Part shown: one piece after another, positions 42,305 through 53,560 of the stretch | Layout of the letters: every line of letters begins with the position of its first letter | Position numbering within the stretch: position 1 is the stretch's first letter | DNA from: Diaporthe sp. PMI_573 | Taxonomy: Eukaryota; Ascomycota; Sordariomycetes; Diaporthales; Diaporthaceae | DNA: 64,000 nt | Assembly (NCBI GenBank): GCA_021399435.1 | Contig: JAJTUP010000042.1 | Span: 496,001-560,000 of the forward strand | Reading direction: 5' to 3' | Program-made: the position numbers and the translations under genes | The notes under the pieces: generated by a model | The model's database searches: none | Told to the model about the DNA's origin: nothing | The model's input: only the letters and a program-made list of their open reading frames with translations

Positions 42305-43137
42305 TCAGTGGATATACGTGCCACAGATAGTGCAGTTGAACCCCACCCTCCATCTCTTCTCGCCTTCATCGCCGGCTATTGAATATGTGATCTCGAACAC
42401 GTCGTCTTCCGAGTTGAACTCTGCCCGAAGTTGGCCTTCGTAAGGTTTTCTAACGCTTCGAACCACTTTCTTTCTTCCCCTCCTGCTAGCTACACAGATT
42501 GGCATTGTCAATGGTTGGCCATTTCGCGGCCTCAGCGAGGCGTCGTCTGCTAGAGGAAGAGGAACCACGTTAGGTTCAACTCCCTCATCATGCTCGACAA
42601 ACTCGTCAGCTCCATCCATTTCGACATCGCGATTATTCGTTTCCTGTCCCCCCAACCTCAACTCGGTGTCGAGTACTCGGTTTTTCTCGCCTGTTTGCAG
42701 ATGATTGTACATGTTCAGCAGGATTTGGTGTCGCAAACATTCCTCGTGGAGCCACCGGTTGCATTTCTCGCTGGGGCACTGAATCATGACTTTATCAGGG
42801 TTTTGAGGTTGGTTGCAATGGCAAAACCCTTTGATGGCCTATCATGCCCGTCAATATCGGCCTAACTCCATTGCTCCCTATGCCGTTGCTTACCGACACC
42901 TTTTTGGTAAAAACGTCTAATGTTTGTCTCCAATAAAGCGCAGTTTGAATTTCTTCCTCGTTTTCTCTTCTTATCTGAGTCACGGTTGCTTTCCGGATGA
43001 CCGATTTGACGTTAATGATTCCCACTGCAGCAATAATTCAGCACCAACGTGTTGGATGGTCACGGTATCCCAATACTTGCTGTGATTAGACGCGATTAAT
43101 TCGCTGTGCCCATGGTAGGGCTGGCGGCCTTGGATAA
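42305..43137 (-). pseudogene. BAH-PHD domain protein fragment
   Basis: On the minus strand a BAH-domain block reads GRQPYHGHSELIASNH, then, after a gap in another frame, IINVKSVIRKATV and ALYWRQTLDVFTKKVS. The next block is a PHD finger, FCHCNQPQNPDKVMIQCPSE followed by KCNRWLHEECLRH (C-x-C ... C-x4-C ... H-x2-C). The order BAH then PHD with these signatures matches fungal chromatin readers. The C-terminal region (42305-42700) is a long acidic/basic linker ending CTICGTYIH. Frame changes near 43060 and 42880 are not explained by clear introns, and the N-terminus is missing beyond a palindromic segment at 43.2 kb, so it is called a remnant. Confidence 0.72.
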
Positions 43138-43213
43138 GCAGAACTTATCGTGGGGTCGTTTTGCGGAGTAATTTCGGGAAATCGTATGCGATTACACAAC
43201 TACCATCTGATAA

Positions 43214-43370
43214 GTGCCCGCCGCCGCGTACGCGAATATATCGACGGCCAGCGGCCCAATCGAGGCCGTTCCGGGGCCTGGGGGACTGCTGCATTCCGAC
43301 GGTGCGTTTGGTCCAGGAGCGGCGCCGTATAGGCTACTGGCCGTCGAGATATTTGCGTGTGTAGCGCCGG
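43214..43370. repeat. Long imperfect palindrome
   Basis: The core arms are 43230-43256 (GCGAATATATCGACGGCCAG region) and 43332-43359 (its imperfect complement, CTGGCCGTCGAGATATTTGC). The symmetry is broader: both strands encode similar peptides, ANISTASGPIEAVPGPGG on plus and ANISTASSLYGAAPGPNA on minus, so most of the 157 bp forms an imperfect foldback. Confidence 0.8.
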
Positions 43371-43499
43371 GAAGGGATGGGGGGCTAGGCTCCGCTGCAA
43401 GGACTACGAGATAACAATGCACTGATCCTACGGCTCTTTAATCTTCAAAAATACGTCTTCTAAATAGATATATATAAAGACCCAACTACACGGCCGGCT

Positions 43500-43720
43500 T
43501 ACCGTCAACGAACAGCGGTCCGCCTCCTCCCTAGCCGGGTCCGGCGCCCCCGATGGCCCTGGCCCCGAGTCGGACCTGGTCCCGGGCCTGGGCCTGGGTC
43601 ATCGGGCACGGGGGTCCCTACCTGTACCCGTATCTGGTCCTGGCCCTGGCTCTGACCCTGGCCTCGCCGGCGGCGCTGTCTGAGCTCGTCGACGAGCCGG
43701 TTCAAGCTCCGGCCGGCGCG
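43500..43720 (-). repeat. GC-rich hexamer repeat (Gly-Pro / Gly-Gln coding)
   Basis: CCTGGCC / CCTGGG / CCCGGG units in near-tandem array. On the minus strand they encode QGQSQGQDQ and PGPGPGPGP. It begins just after the RBR duplication boundary at 43732. There is no recognised protein. Confidence 0.65.
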
Positions 43721-43836
43721 TAAGAGCTCCAGTCATCCATATCTAGCTGTATGTCATTTTCTATTACCATGATGCTGCCTCGGTAAAATCGGCTATTATT
43801 TGCACGGGCGGCCTCGGCCGCTCTCAGCTTCAATGA

Positions 43837-45327
43837 TCAAATCCTTGTGCCGGTGTGTGGAGGAGGAGGAGGAGCAGTAGCAGCAGGAGGTGGAATAGGA
43901 CGAGGTCGAGGATGAGGTAGTGCTTGTGGCTGTGGCTGTGGCGGTTGCTGAGCTTGTCCGAGGAGATGGTTGCCAGCCCGCTCGAGTATGTTTCCCACGT
44001 TTAAGCGTACCAATGTGCACAGGCGACCGCCTGGCCCGTGATGGTGATGGTGGTGACGATGATGGATGTCTAACCTGAGTTAGCGAGCCTATCTATTAAA
44101 ACCCAAGTCATCTCTCACTATCTGCATGCTCTGTACAAAAGGGTACTAACGTTGCGGAGCCGACGCCTTTTTCTCCTCATCCTTCTTGACTTGATCAGAC
44201 AATTGGAACTCCAGCAGATCGGCCTGCACCTCTGGGTGCATCTCCCGGGTTCTCTTCCTGGCTTGTTCCTCCGCCGCTCGGACTTCTTCTTGATGCCGCT
44301 TCTCTACGAAGTAACCGTCGTCGAACAATGGACAGTTGCCTGTCTTTCCACCCCGGCTGGCATCGTCAAAATGGCTGTATTCACATGACTTCGAGCAGAG
44401 GTAGCACTGGATGCTTCTGCACTTCGTGCAAGTCATCTTGTTGCAGCCATTTTCCTTTATAAATGGTGCTGAGCATTTGTTGCACGTCCGTATCAAAGCT
44501 GCCGACATTGCTTCCTCAATCTCATGCCTAGCCGAGTGGCCGTTATCCAAGGCTGCTTCAGCACATGTTTTGGGGACATGGGTCTCCTTCCTGCACGAAC
44601 GGCAGCTTGTAACGGCACAATCTGGATTGAGGCATCGGAACTCCTTGTCCTCTTTTATGGGGGGATACTCCGCGGCAAACGGACACTGCGGACATGTCTC
44701 AAGGTTCTCGATCCCAGCTTCTCGCAGAACGGCCTCTTGCTCGATACGGTCCAGAGCCGTCATGGAGTGTGCGTCAAGAAAAATCTCCTTCTGGTCCATT
44801 GCAAAGCCGCCCGTACAACCATCTGTAGACATGCAGTCCAGGCGGTATTTCGACAGTCCGATCTGGGTCTCGGCCATCATTCTTGCACAATCTCGACAGA
44901 ACCAGTGGAGGGTCTCTCCATCACAATGGATCATGCGATTCAGAGCATACTCCACAAAGCAACGTCCGCAGTCAGCGATATTGCCCTCGAGAATGGCGGC
45001 TTCCAGGTTGGTCTTTTCGGCTTCTTCTCGTTTCCGTTCGATCTCGGATTCTGCGCGCTGTTTGGCCTGAATTTCTCTCAAGGCCCGGAACTCCTCCAAC
45101 GCTTCGCGTTCCCCCTGATCAGCTGAGGTGCTTATACGGTCGGCCAGGGCATCCAGATCGTATCTGCCGGGGATTTGTGTGACTCTAGACTTTTTTCGGT
45201 AGGGCGGACGGTTGTCAACAGTCGCCGCCACTTCAAGAAATGCAGGATAGAGACAATTGTCATGTTCAGAAAACGTTCTTCTCAAGTCTTCAGCGTAGAA
45301 TTCAGGAAAGGACTGCTGCATGATCAT
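43837..45327 (-). CDS. RBR (RING-IBR-RING) E3 ubiquitin ligase, RNF216/TRIAD3-like
   Basis: Exon 1 (45327-44151) and exon 2 (44069-43837) are joined across an 81-nt intron (GTTAGT...GGTTAG), which splits a His codon and removes the stop TAG at 44148-44146. The product has 469 aa. It contains an N-terminal helix with charged coiled coil (EFRALREIQAKQRAESEIER), RING1 (CGRCFVEYALNRMIHC, HWFCRDC), an IBR (CPQCPF, CLNPDCAVTSCRSC) and RING2 (CNKCSAPFIKENGCNKMTC, CYLCSKSCEYSHF), where the Cys in KMTC is the expected catalytic thioester residue. Exon 2 adds the His-rich (HHRHHHHHHGPGG) and Pro-rich tail seen in fungal relatives. RBR ligases receive ubiquitin from an E2 on RING2 and pass it to a substrate. 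The gene appears intact. Its 3' 825 bp (43732-44556) is duplicated at 58709-59533. Confidence 0.9.
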
Positions 45328-45329
45328 AT

Positions 45330-46285
45330 CACTAAATGTTACCTAGGTACCGGCGGTTGCTCGGCTGCCTCTGAATCAATCTCGCAGCCCTCTGAGGCCT
45401 GTGTATGCTCGCCAGCGACGAGCCGAGAAATCCAGATTTTGAATTCATATTCTAATAAATCCGAAGCGTTGCCAGTGGACGCGAAGGTGCAACTTCAAAG
45501 CTGAAATGTTGGTGGCCCACTAAACATATGTCATGTCGCAAGTGCAGCACTCAATACTGAATTCCGTAGGCTCACCTCTTTTGGCCTCTAGAAAACTAAG
45601 ATCTAATGCTTAACTTTTAGCAAACTTGAGCAGGCGTTCTGCAATACCTATATGGTGCAGTTTCTAAGCCTACTAGAACACTTTAGGATCGTGAAATCGT
45701 TCCCTAATGTCGAAGGTGTACCAGCAATGGCATATCAGATCTTTCGTTTTTTAAAATAGATTTTCTAAAAGTAGTTCTGTGATTGATCCCGAATAAGACA
45801 TTTGAACAAATGAACCAATGAACTTATAATCAAAACTGGGATTGATATTAGCGACATCTTCTGACCACATTCTCAACAGGTCGGCGTTGTGCCGATCACA
45901 TTAACGGATTTCAAATTCTTTTCACGAAATTTAGGAAACCGACTTACAGCATTACACTCTTCTTTTTTATAGATCTGTGGTGCGAGAAGAACAACGTCAC
46001 TGTGACAATGCACACAGTAGGGTGGTAAACCTTCTCGACAATTGTCTCCACACATTTAATACTTGACATTATCAATTTGTTAAACAAGTGTAAAGTCTAT
46101 TTAGCCAACTTTTCTATGCGAATTAGCGATTCAGATTCTTGAGATATGTACTGGATCTGCACTAGCATCGTTCCCATGTGAAGAAGGATCCCAGAACCCG
46201 CAATAAGGAATCTTCGTATATTTCAATAGATATAAAATCTTGAAGTGTCGCGCCTTCGAATGTTATTTCATAGCTACTATCTAAC
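45330..46285. other. Upstream of the RBR gene; no gene established
   Basis: It is AT-rich. A 60-codon minus-strand frame (46055-45873) is Cys-rich (CGDNCREGLPPYCVHC) but has no recognised family. Confidence 0.35.
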
Positions 46286-46288
46286 ATA

Positions 46289-48250
46289 ATGGCGTCCACC
46301 GAGACCATCAGCCCTGTGTTGAGGAGTGGCAGCTTTTGTGCGGATGAAACACGAGCTAACATCCTTACTCGGTCGTTTGCTGCATTGAGACTGGATGGTG
46401 TGACTCAAGAGAATGAGCATCGAATTTCATCCTACATTCCTTCTACTAGGTACGTTTTCTGTGGGATCCTTCATTATTCGGACCAGGTCAACTCACAACT
46501 CACGACAGACTATGTCTGACGTACCAGCTTATAAGACAGAACGTTCGAGTTAAAACCCGACTATCACTCTTGAGCTTCTTGTTAAGAGCTGGTCTCCCTA
46601 ATATCCAGTCCAGTGTTAGCATTAAGGCATCGACCTGGATGATAGCCACATTTGTTCGTCAATGAGCTTAGCGGGAATGTGGACGGCAGCTGGAGTACCT
46701 GTGTAGTAAAAACCTCCAGCACCGAGTGGAGCTATTACGTGTTATGGCCGTTACAAGTGGCGTGCGTCTGTAGAAGGTAGCACGGTGTTTGAATTTTGAG
46801 AGAAATGGCTCACCACAGCGGAGTTACGGATCGGAGGATGACTAAGCAAGGGTGAGGTCAGGGCCCACCAGCCGTAGGTAAATAGCCTATTTTAGACCAA
46901 ATGTATCGCGTCCGGGGTGTCTGGAGGCGAAGACAGGAGCACAAGACATCCCGTCCGGGAGAACGCTGAAGCTCACTCCCCAGCTGAAATCGTCAAATTC
47001 CAACATTGATGATAGCCCTATGATTGGGCGAGCAAAGGTTTAATTTGGAGGTCACCCAATCAGGTTTCAGACAGAATTGGACGAATGTTGTGCTGCACAG
47101 GTTTGGCGGCTTCCCTGGTCTTGGCTAAGCAATCAAATGTTGAATGACACGTAGTGGTAATTTTTGGGAATTGGAGCCTAGTCCACTGTTCAGTCTGATC
47201 TACCTGCAAGCGCGATAGAAAGCAGTCGTCTTGTACGCGTTCGCCAATGATCGTCAAGTCCAATGCATCATACCAAATAGCACGAACGGCATAGCCTCCT
47301 CGGCAACCCATGAAGCCACTTCAGGATTGCGACGCGCACTCGTGGTTTCCAAATAACCGTGCTTTTCAATACCACGAGTCCTCAATAATTGGCAGCGTAA
47401 GAACATGCAGAATAGCCCGAAAATAGTTGACGGGTCCCAGTCAATCATAACTACCACTGTGCGCCACTGAGCGCCCGCAATCTCCTGCACCTACTGTAAA
47501 ATAGGATGGTGAGGACAATTTCGTTTCGATTCAGGTGTGTGACGCCAAATTCACACGACCTTGTATTCTTACCAAGCCTGGATACCCATGAGAATATTGG
47601 CCAGTCATGTTGCCACTGGCATGCGTGATGAGCTGCCGAGAAATGTCTGAATAATGATTTATAATTGGGCGGATAGTGCGGCAGAAGGCTATTTTCCCCC
47701 TTTGGAGGACGAAACATCTGATTCATCACCCCAACGCATGAAATCTCTACAGTTCGCACTTCATCAAGCAATCACTACGAGACGAGGAATGATATTAACA
47801 GGAAGAGAGTGTATAGAAATGCACATTTACAGCACATTCCACTTATCACTTTGCAGCGAAGGGAGAATGGAATTGTATGTTCTAATGAGTCAAGCATGGC
47901 TGCTGATCTATTATACATTATGTATCGTAATTATAGCTCTCGCACTAATGATTGGTTGGACCCTGCACCTGGCATAGCTAATGACCGGCGCGTCTGATGT
48001 TAGGCTGGTTTCCAACAACATCCGTGGGTGATAGTGCATGTTCCATGCAAGAGTCTAGGGCCTGTTTGTCGACTCCTCTAATCAAGGTTGGCGTACTTCT
48101 CGGGGTCCACTATACACCAACCTGTCGCGCAACCCTGTCACACAGCACGGCTTCCAGCCATCGCCGCTCCATGTTTAAGGATTAGAGCTCAAGACCTAAG
48201 GCGGTTACAGTCTTGATTCATCCGTCCTTCAGCAGCAGACACCCAGCTCC
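46289..48250. other. Stretch with no recognised gene
   Basis: A plus-strand start at 46289 (MASTETISPVLRSGSFCADE) runs 50 codons to a possible GTACGT donor at about 46449; no continuation was found. A minus-strand patch at 47450-47250 (TVVVMIDWDPSTIFGLFCM; MGCRGGYAVRAIWYDALDL) is protein-like and may be a relic of a fungal gene. Confidence 0.3.
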
Positions 48251-48379
48251 GCCGGTCCCCCACCCGTGACCACGTTAATGAACAAGGTCCGGGATTTGGC
48301 GGCCGGAGTCGTATCCCATGTTGTGAATCCACTCGCTCAGCGGCTTCATCTGATTCGCTATGCCGCCGGCGCTTCTCGT

Positions 48380-48612
48380 GTCGGTATCTTCAGTTCATTT
48401 GTGCCTTTCCCCCGGAGCAGTGGTATCATCGCTCTGTTGGAAGACCAGGTTCGCGCCGTTCTGAACTCGCGCTTCTTTTTCGACCTGGCAGGCACCATAT
48501 TTCCGGGCCAGTTGCGCGGCATGATGCAGACGATAGGAGTCCCTAGCGACGGGCTGTTGTATGGTTCAGACTTTCCCTTCACCAGCGGGGACGGCAACCA
48601 TAACAGATTCTT
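48380..48612 (+). pseudogene. Amidohydrolase_2-family fragment
   Basis: The frame reads VRAVLNSRFFFDLAGTIFPG, QLRGMMQTIGVPSDGLLYGS and DFPFT. This is the C-terminal signature of metal-dependent amidohydrolase/decarboxylases of the Amidohydro_2 family, in which the Asp of GSD-x-PFT binds the metal. The N-terminal HxH metal site and the rest of the barrel are absent. Roughly one quarter of the normal length remains. Confidence 0.75.
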
Positions 48613-48661
48613 TGCCTCATATGTAATCCACACACTATCCTTATTAACACCACAACCATAG

Positions 48662-49640
48662 GTCAGCGGCCACTTGTGAGATGGCTTCTTATCTGCTTGA
48701 GTATAGTGTCCCCTCTGACGTGTAAATCTTCTTCACAGCCCGCCTCACTGCAATTCATCTAGTATTGAGAAGTCCAGGAGATGTAGATAAATTATGTGGT
48801 CTCTTGGAATTTTGCTTACCATGTCTGGAAATGTTAATCACGAGTCATTGCGAGCGACACGGCGCCGTTATTGTTGGGGGTGTGTTCCTTTGCACTATAC
48901 CATCCCAAGAGATTTGATAGGCTAGATGAAATAAACTTGAATCTACCATCACAGTCCGTTCTCACCGTAATTTAACGATTCAGACCGACCGAACATGCAA
49001 AGACACTAATCAACATTTGTGGCGCTAAATAGACTTAACGCCAAGCTCTCCGCGGACTTTGCCATGCGCCACGCTGTTTGTGCCAGTGGTCTGTCAGCCG
49101 TGGCGCCAACCGTCTTTGATGATACTTGCGCCACTAGCATGTGAAGGTCAATGCAAAGGTGAGACCAAGTGCGTCGGAACACATGTCTGTCCAGCAGGAG
49201 CGTCCGAAGTCTGATTCGCTTTCGAAGTTGAGTCATGTCCAGACTATGTGGCTTAAACCCACTGGTAATAGTGCCCTCTGGGAGTGATGGATTTGCAGGT
49301 GGAAAATGACGTCTCAATTTGCTCAGTCGACAAGAAGTAGTTTGGCAATGAGCACTGCCTATTTAGGAAAAGACTAATTCCTCCACAATCTTGTCACCGC
49401 TCTCCTGTAACGTCAGGTTGATCTCAAATATGGGAACATTGGAAAGGGAGAAAGGGGCTGAAGAACTATCGGGTGGCAGGGAGTCCCCTCAAGTATACGT
49501 TCATTCCAAATCTTCATATATCTTCAAATGGGCAGTCCAGATACCATTTCCTTTTCCCAATGGGACGACAGCTCTATTAGAAGTTCCTCATTCATGGTTT
49601 TTCACGTCATATAAGGGACTTCGTTTCTCCTTATCTCTTC
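48662..49640. other. Intergenic stretch, nothing recognised
   Basis: Short ORFs only. The last 200 bp precede the membrane protein gene and contain a CATATAAGGGAC (about 49606) that could act as its TATA box. Confidence 0.4.
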
Positions 49641-49643
49641 ACG

Positions 49644-50997
49644 ATGTCCGGGTTCCTTATTCCGCCGTGGTATCAGGCGGTTGCACCAGACTTAAACGAC
49701 CTGCTTATTGCTACCATCATTTGGGGATTCTCAATTGGCTGTGGCCTTTTCTCTGCTTTCAAAGCAATTCGGCAGAGCAAATCGTCATGGGAAAGATCCC
49801 ATCGAATCCGTCCCTATGTTGTGATGATCTGGGCGGAATGGCTCTCGTCAATGACAATGGGAGTCCTTGCCTGGGTATTTCTTCGTGGATTCCTAAAACC
49901 AAGGTATGCGAACAGCAGCGTCTCTTGAAGCTAGACAGGCAGTTGAACTTGCAATACAGTTTTCAGCTCTTCTTCATACTCGGTAAGGTGCACATCTTTG
50001 GGTGTATTGGCGTTGCCCTGCTAATGCAGATTTTAAGTTTGCACCTGGGTAGTTCAGGCAAGTTTCAGCTGTCTCGCCGAGCGAGGAGTTCGTTGGCTTA
50101 TAAAGATATAGATTCAAGTGCTGATGCAAATTATCATCAACCGAATTTCGCTTTTGATGATGCACAGATCTCGGGCAGAAAGATTGAAATGGACGGTAGC
50201 TGCTATTCTGGGACTAATCAACATCAGCGTGTTTTGCATTTGGATCCCAGCACACCTGCAAATATCGCAAGAGTTCATCAAGATAAACGACATCTGGGAC
50301 AGGATCGAGAAGGTTATCTTTCTCTTCATTGATGCTGGCCTTAATTTCTACTTCATCTACCTGATCCGGGCCAAGTTGATTGCCAATGGCCTTTCAAAGT
50401 ACATGCCTCTTTTCAGGTTCAACCTCCTCATAGTCGGAGTCTCAATGGCTCTAGATGTAAGTCAACCTCCGAGCAACTCAACTTTAACACAAAGTGGCTG
50501 AATGAGATGAAATAGATCACACTCATTGGGGTCATGTCGCTACCTAATGGCTTTGTGTACGTCTGAGCTCCACATGCTTTGAGAACATCACCCTGACTCA
50601 GCATAGCTACGTCCAATTTCACCCACTTGTCTACCTTCTCAAGCTTCATATCGAGATGAATATCGCCGATCTTATTGTCAAAGTCGTTAAAGAGACCAAT
50701 CACAATCACGAGTATTCTGGAGCTGGCACCGAACTACATACGAAACACAACACAGTCCGGGAGAGCGGGATCAACACAACAGCCCCTTTCCATGCCAGAT
50801 CGGCCGTTTCAGCTACCTATGTTCATGCGCAACCGTCAGCTGAGCCAGTCGAGGAGTCGCTCAAAGGGATCAAGAAGACAATCTCGACCACAGTACTCTC
50901 GAGACCATGTGATGACGACGAATTTGGGAGTGAGTCGTCTTCCACGCGCCAGCTGAGAAATGAGATGCAGGTGAGAGCCTATGCGGCCGGGTCTTAG
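49644..50997 (+). CDS. Fungal multi-pass integral membrane protein, multi-exon
   Basis: Exon 1 (49644-49903) encodes MSGFLIPPWYQAVAPDLNDL and hydrophobic segments (TIIWGFSIGCGLFSAF; SMTMGVLAWVFLRGF), ending at a GTATGC donor. A later exon (about 50112-50456) holds QVLMQIIINRISLLM, NISVFCIWIPAHLQIS and IEKVIFLFIDAGLNFYFIYL. A 59-nt intron (50457-50515) precedes ITLIGVMSLPNGFV; a 50-nt intron (50557-50606, GTACGT...CATAG) precedes YVQFHPLVYLLKLHIEMNIA and a hydrophilic tail ending at 50997. These blocks match a widespread fungal family of unknown function that I know only by its sequence pattern. The junction between 49904 and 50112 is unresolved: a small exon SFQLFFIL fits, but the next phase does not close without a stop, so this copy may be damaged. 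Confidence 0.6.
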
Positions 50998-50999
50998 TA

Positions 51000-51733
51000 G
51001 TAGAGGGATGTGCACTTGTCGCGGTGGCGTACATGAGGTGGGACAACGTCATGAAAATGACGGTGAGGGATGTGTTCGTAGTTTACATCGGACTGAGAAC
51101 TTTTGGACCGGCCACAAAGAGCAGGAGCTGCAACCCGAGAAATTAATGAACTGCACAGGCCTTGAGGCAGCCATCATGATGGATAAATATTTGGAAACAA
51201 GATGGTGCGGGAACTATATAGTATTCTCGGTGGATATATACTGTCTCCTCGAAACAGGAGCTCTTGCAATGCTTGGTGGCAACGTCGATGAAGCTATCTT
51301 GTAGCACTCGCTAAGCATAGCAGACACAAGCGGTGGGTGTGAGGTTTTATATTACTTCTACTCTTTTGCTCTAATAGCTCGCACCATCATTTTGTTTGAG
51401 TGCCAATAGCATCACCGTTGAGCCTGGAGGTAGCCATTAATGTCCCATTTCTAGGGGCCGCAATGAAGTGAAAAGAGAGTCTGAGACGGCGCGGCCATTA
51501 TGAGTCACATCATCCATTCCTCGTGTACGGACATTCTATCTGTCAAACGCAGCCTTGTAACCCTTCCACAGCGCATAAGGTGCCTGCAAGGGGATAGTCA
51601 GAAGCGCTACACCGGCTTCAAGATAGCTCCTCTTATGGTGCTCAAGCATAACATAGTGAACTAAATTAGGTCCAGCATTACGTGTTCTACTCCACGACAA
51701 GGCTCCGATCAATTCAACATTATCAACATCCGT
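51000..51733. other. Intergenic stretch, nothing recognised
   Basis: No domain-bearing ORF. It ends at the 3' terminus of hAT element 4. Confidence 0.45.
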
Positions 51734-51862
51734 CAGCGCTCCTAACAGTTCAATTCAATTCAAGATGGGGCTTCATATTGAGCTGATATTGGTAACGTGA
51801 GCTCTATCTTGAACTGATATTGAATTGAATTGGATTGAATTGATAAATCTTGATAACTAATT
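51734..51862 (-). repeat. 3' terminus and subterminal repeats of hAT element 4
   Basis: CAGCGCTCCTAACAGTTCAA begins at 51734. It is followed by a cluster of TCAATTCAA, TTGAATTGAATTGGATTG and GAGCTGATATTG / GAACTGATATTG repeats. The outer sequence matches the TIR of hAT element 3 (CAGCGCTCCTAA-x-AGT). Confidence 0.75.
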
Positions 51863-51922
51863 AGTAAGCCGTTATCAGAGAGCTCGGGACAACGTACCAT
51901 AATATCTACCGATCTCTGAGCT

Positions 51923-53560
51923 TTAAACACGCTTGTTTCGTACCCAAATCTTCAAGCATGCGAGCATCTCGATAGTTTCCGCTCTCAACGAGTGTCTCTG
52001 CGTGCCTATCGTGAGCTTTGTTCGACTAAAACAGCGCTCACATTCACAAGCCGTTGAGGGTATCGTGAGATAATCCAACGCCATCTTGGCTAAACGAGGA
52101 TACTCGTCCTTCCGCGCTATCCACCAAGCAAGAGGATCGGCCACTGGGCGCTGTGGAAGCTCGAAATAAGCCTTGATTTCGTCTTTCTTGGCGAGATCTT
52201 CCGGCGGGTCGTAGTAGTCATCGTCGACGAGATGGCTTGTAGGTGACCGGTCCGGCTCTGGGGCAGGAGCCGGAGCAAGATGCTCGTATTCCTCCTTGAA
52301 GAGTTCTTTAAACATGGCAACCACATGCTCTCGGTGATCCTCCTTAAGACTCTGAGTGATCCATTTCGTCTTGTGGCCCGGGTGAAGGATCATGGCTGCC
52401 CAGTAAGCCGGCGAGTCCTCCAACTTCTTAACGTACTTCTCGAGCTTGTAGATAGCGCAGAGGAGGCTTGCGTTAATACCACGTAAGTTATCGTCACAGA
52501 GATCTCGGCGCTCGTGGTTGGGTAAGTCGACAAGGATGCTCCGGTCCGGTGGCTTGGCCGCGCGAGGCTCCGGCTCAGGCGAGCCAAGCTCACACTCCTG
52601 TATTCTGGCTGGTTGTGCTACTGTACGGCGAGATCGTTGTGATTGTTCTGCCTGTGGAAGCTCTCCGGCTAGCCCTTGGTCCCCGACTCGAATCTCGGTC
52701 TCCGGCCCCAGTATCTCGGGAGCCGTGATCTCAGCGTTGACAAGGTTTTCACTGTAGATGGTCCGGAACTCGCGAAGCTTCTCAAGTAGCCAGTGAAGCT
52801 CACCGGCGAGCTCGTCAAAGGTGGGTTTATTACCTGTTCATAATCTTCTGTCAGGAGAAAATGCTCAGCAGGAGGCATGTCGACCTACCTTCGAACTTCT
52901 TTGTTAAGACCTTGAATGGCTTTAGAACTTCGAAGTAAATGGCCAAATAGTGCCAGTCGTCAGCACTTAAAAAGCAATCCTCTGGGGGTCTTTTATCAGC
53001 GCTTCTTTTGGCAGCGAGCAAGCTCTGATGATAGCCGATTGGACCCTGCAGTCGGAGCGCTCTTGCTACAGCATTATAGACGGAGTTCCATCTAGTGGTG
53101 TTTTCCTTCACTAGGTTCAATCCACCGAGCTCACTAATATCCCAAAGAACTTCGCCAAACTCTTGTTTATTCCCCTCAGAAATCTTGCCGTTTGTAGCAT
53201 CGAGAAACGCGTCCTTTCGTTGGGTAGAGCCGCTGACCCAAACCTCGTACTTTCGCAGCCTTGCAAGTGGCCCAGTCGGTCGCCAAACGGCGAGGAAGTG
53301 CAACGCTTCTTGTAGTTCCTTGCGCTCGTCAGAGTCGGCGGGGAGGCGTGCGAGGGTCTTGGAGAGCTTGCCAGCGTTGAAAGCAGTCGCAGAGAGGTTG
53401 ATAATGTGATTGCCGCAGCGTAGCCTCCGGGGAGCGGACTCTTCATCAGGGAGCGTTAGTTCGAGGAGCTTGGTAACAGCATCGTCATTGTTCTTCGCGT
53501 TGTCAGAAACAGTATACCCAAGCGTGTCAGAGATCTCGAAGCCTGGCTGGCCGTCTTCTC
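51923..53560 (-). pseudogene. hAT element 4 transposase, 5'-truncated
   Basis: The minus strand keeps the catalytic part SDTLGYTVSDNAKNNDDAV, LRCGNHIINLSATAFNAGKL, then TGPLARLRKYEVW and NLVKENTTRWNSVYNAVARA (53560-52880). A likely intron follows near 52880-52840. Next come YSENLVNAEITAPEILG, the long Arg/Pro-rich linker, EDSPAYWAAMILHPGHKTKW and the dimerisation domain LTIPSTACECERCFSRTKLT with LACLKIWVRNKR, ending at 51923. The BED finger and the first catalytic block (SFDLWTS-type) are missing, so the element lost its 5' end at about 53560. Confidence 0.82.

Noticed and set aside
43868..43960. Repeated GGA/GCT/GGCTGT units as a possible regulatory microsatellite
   Set aside because: They encode the Pro/Gln-rich tail of the RBR protein on the minus strand and recur unchanged in the duplicate.
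44411..45070. 219-codon plus-strand ORF opposite the RBR gene
   Set aside because: Antisense shadow; the Cys/His spacing supports only the minus-strand frame.
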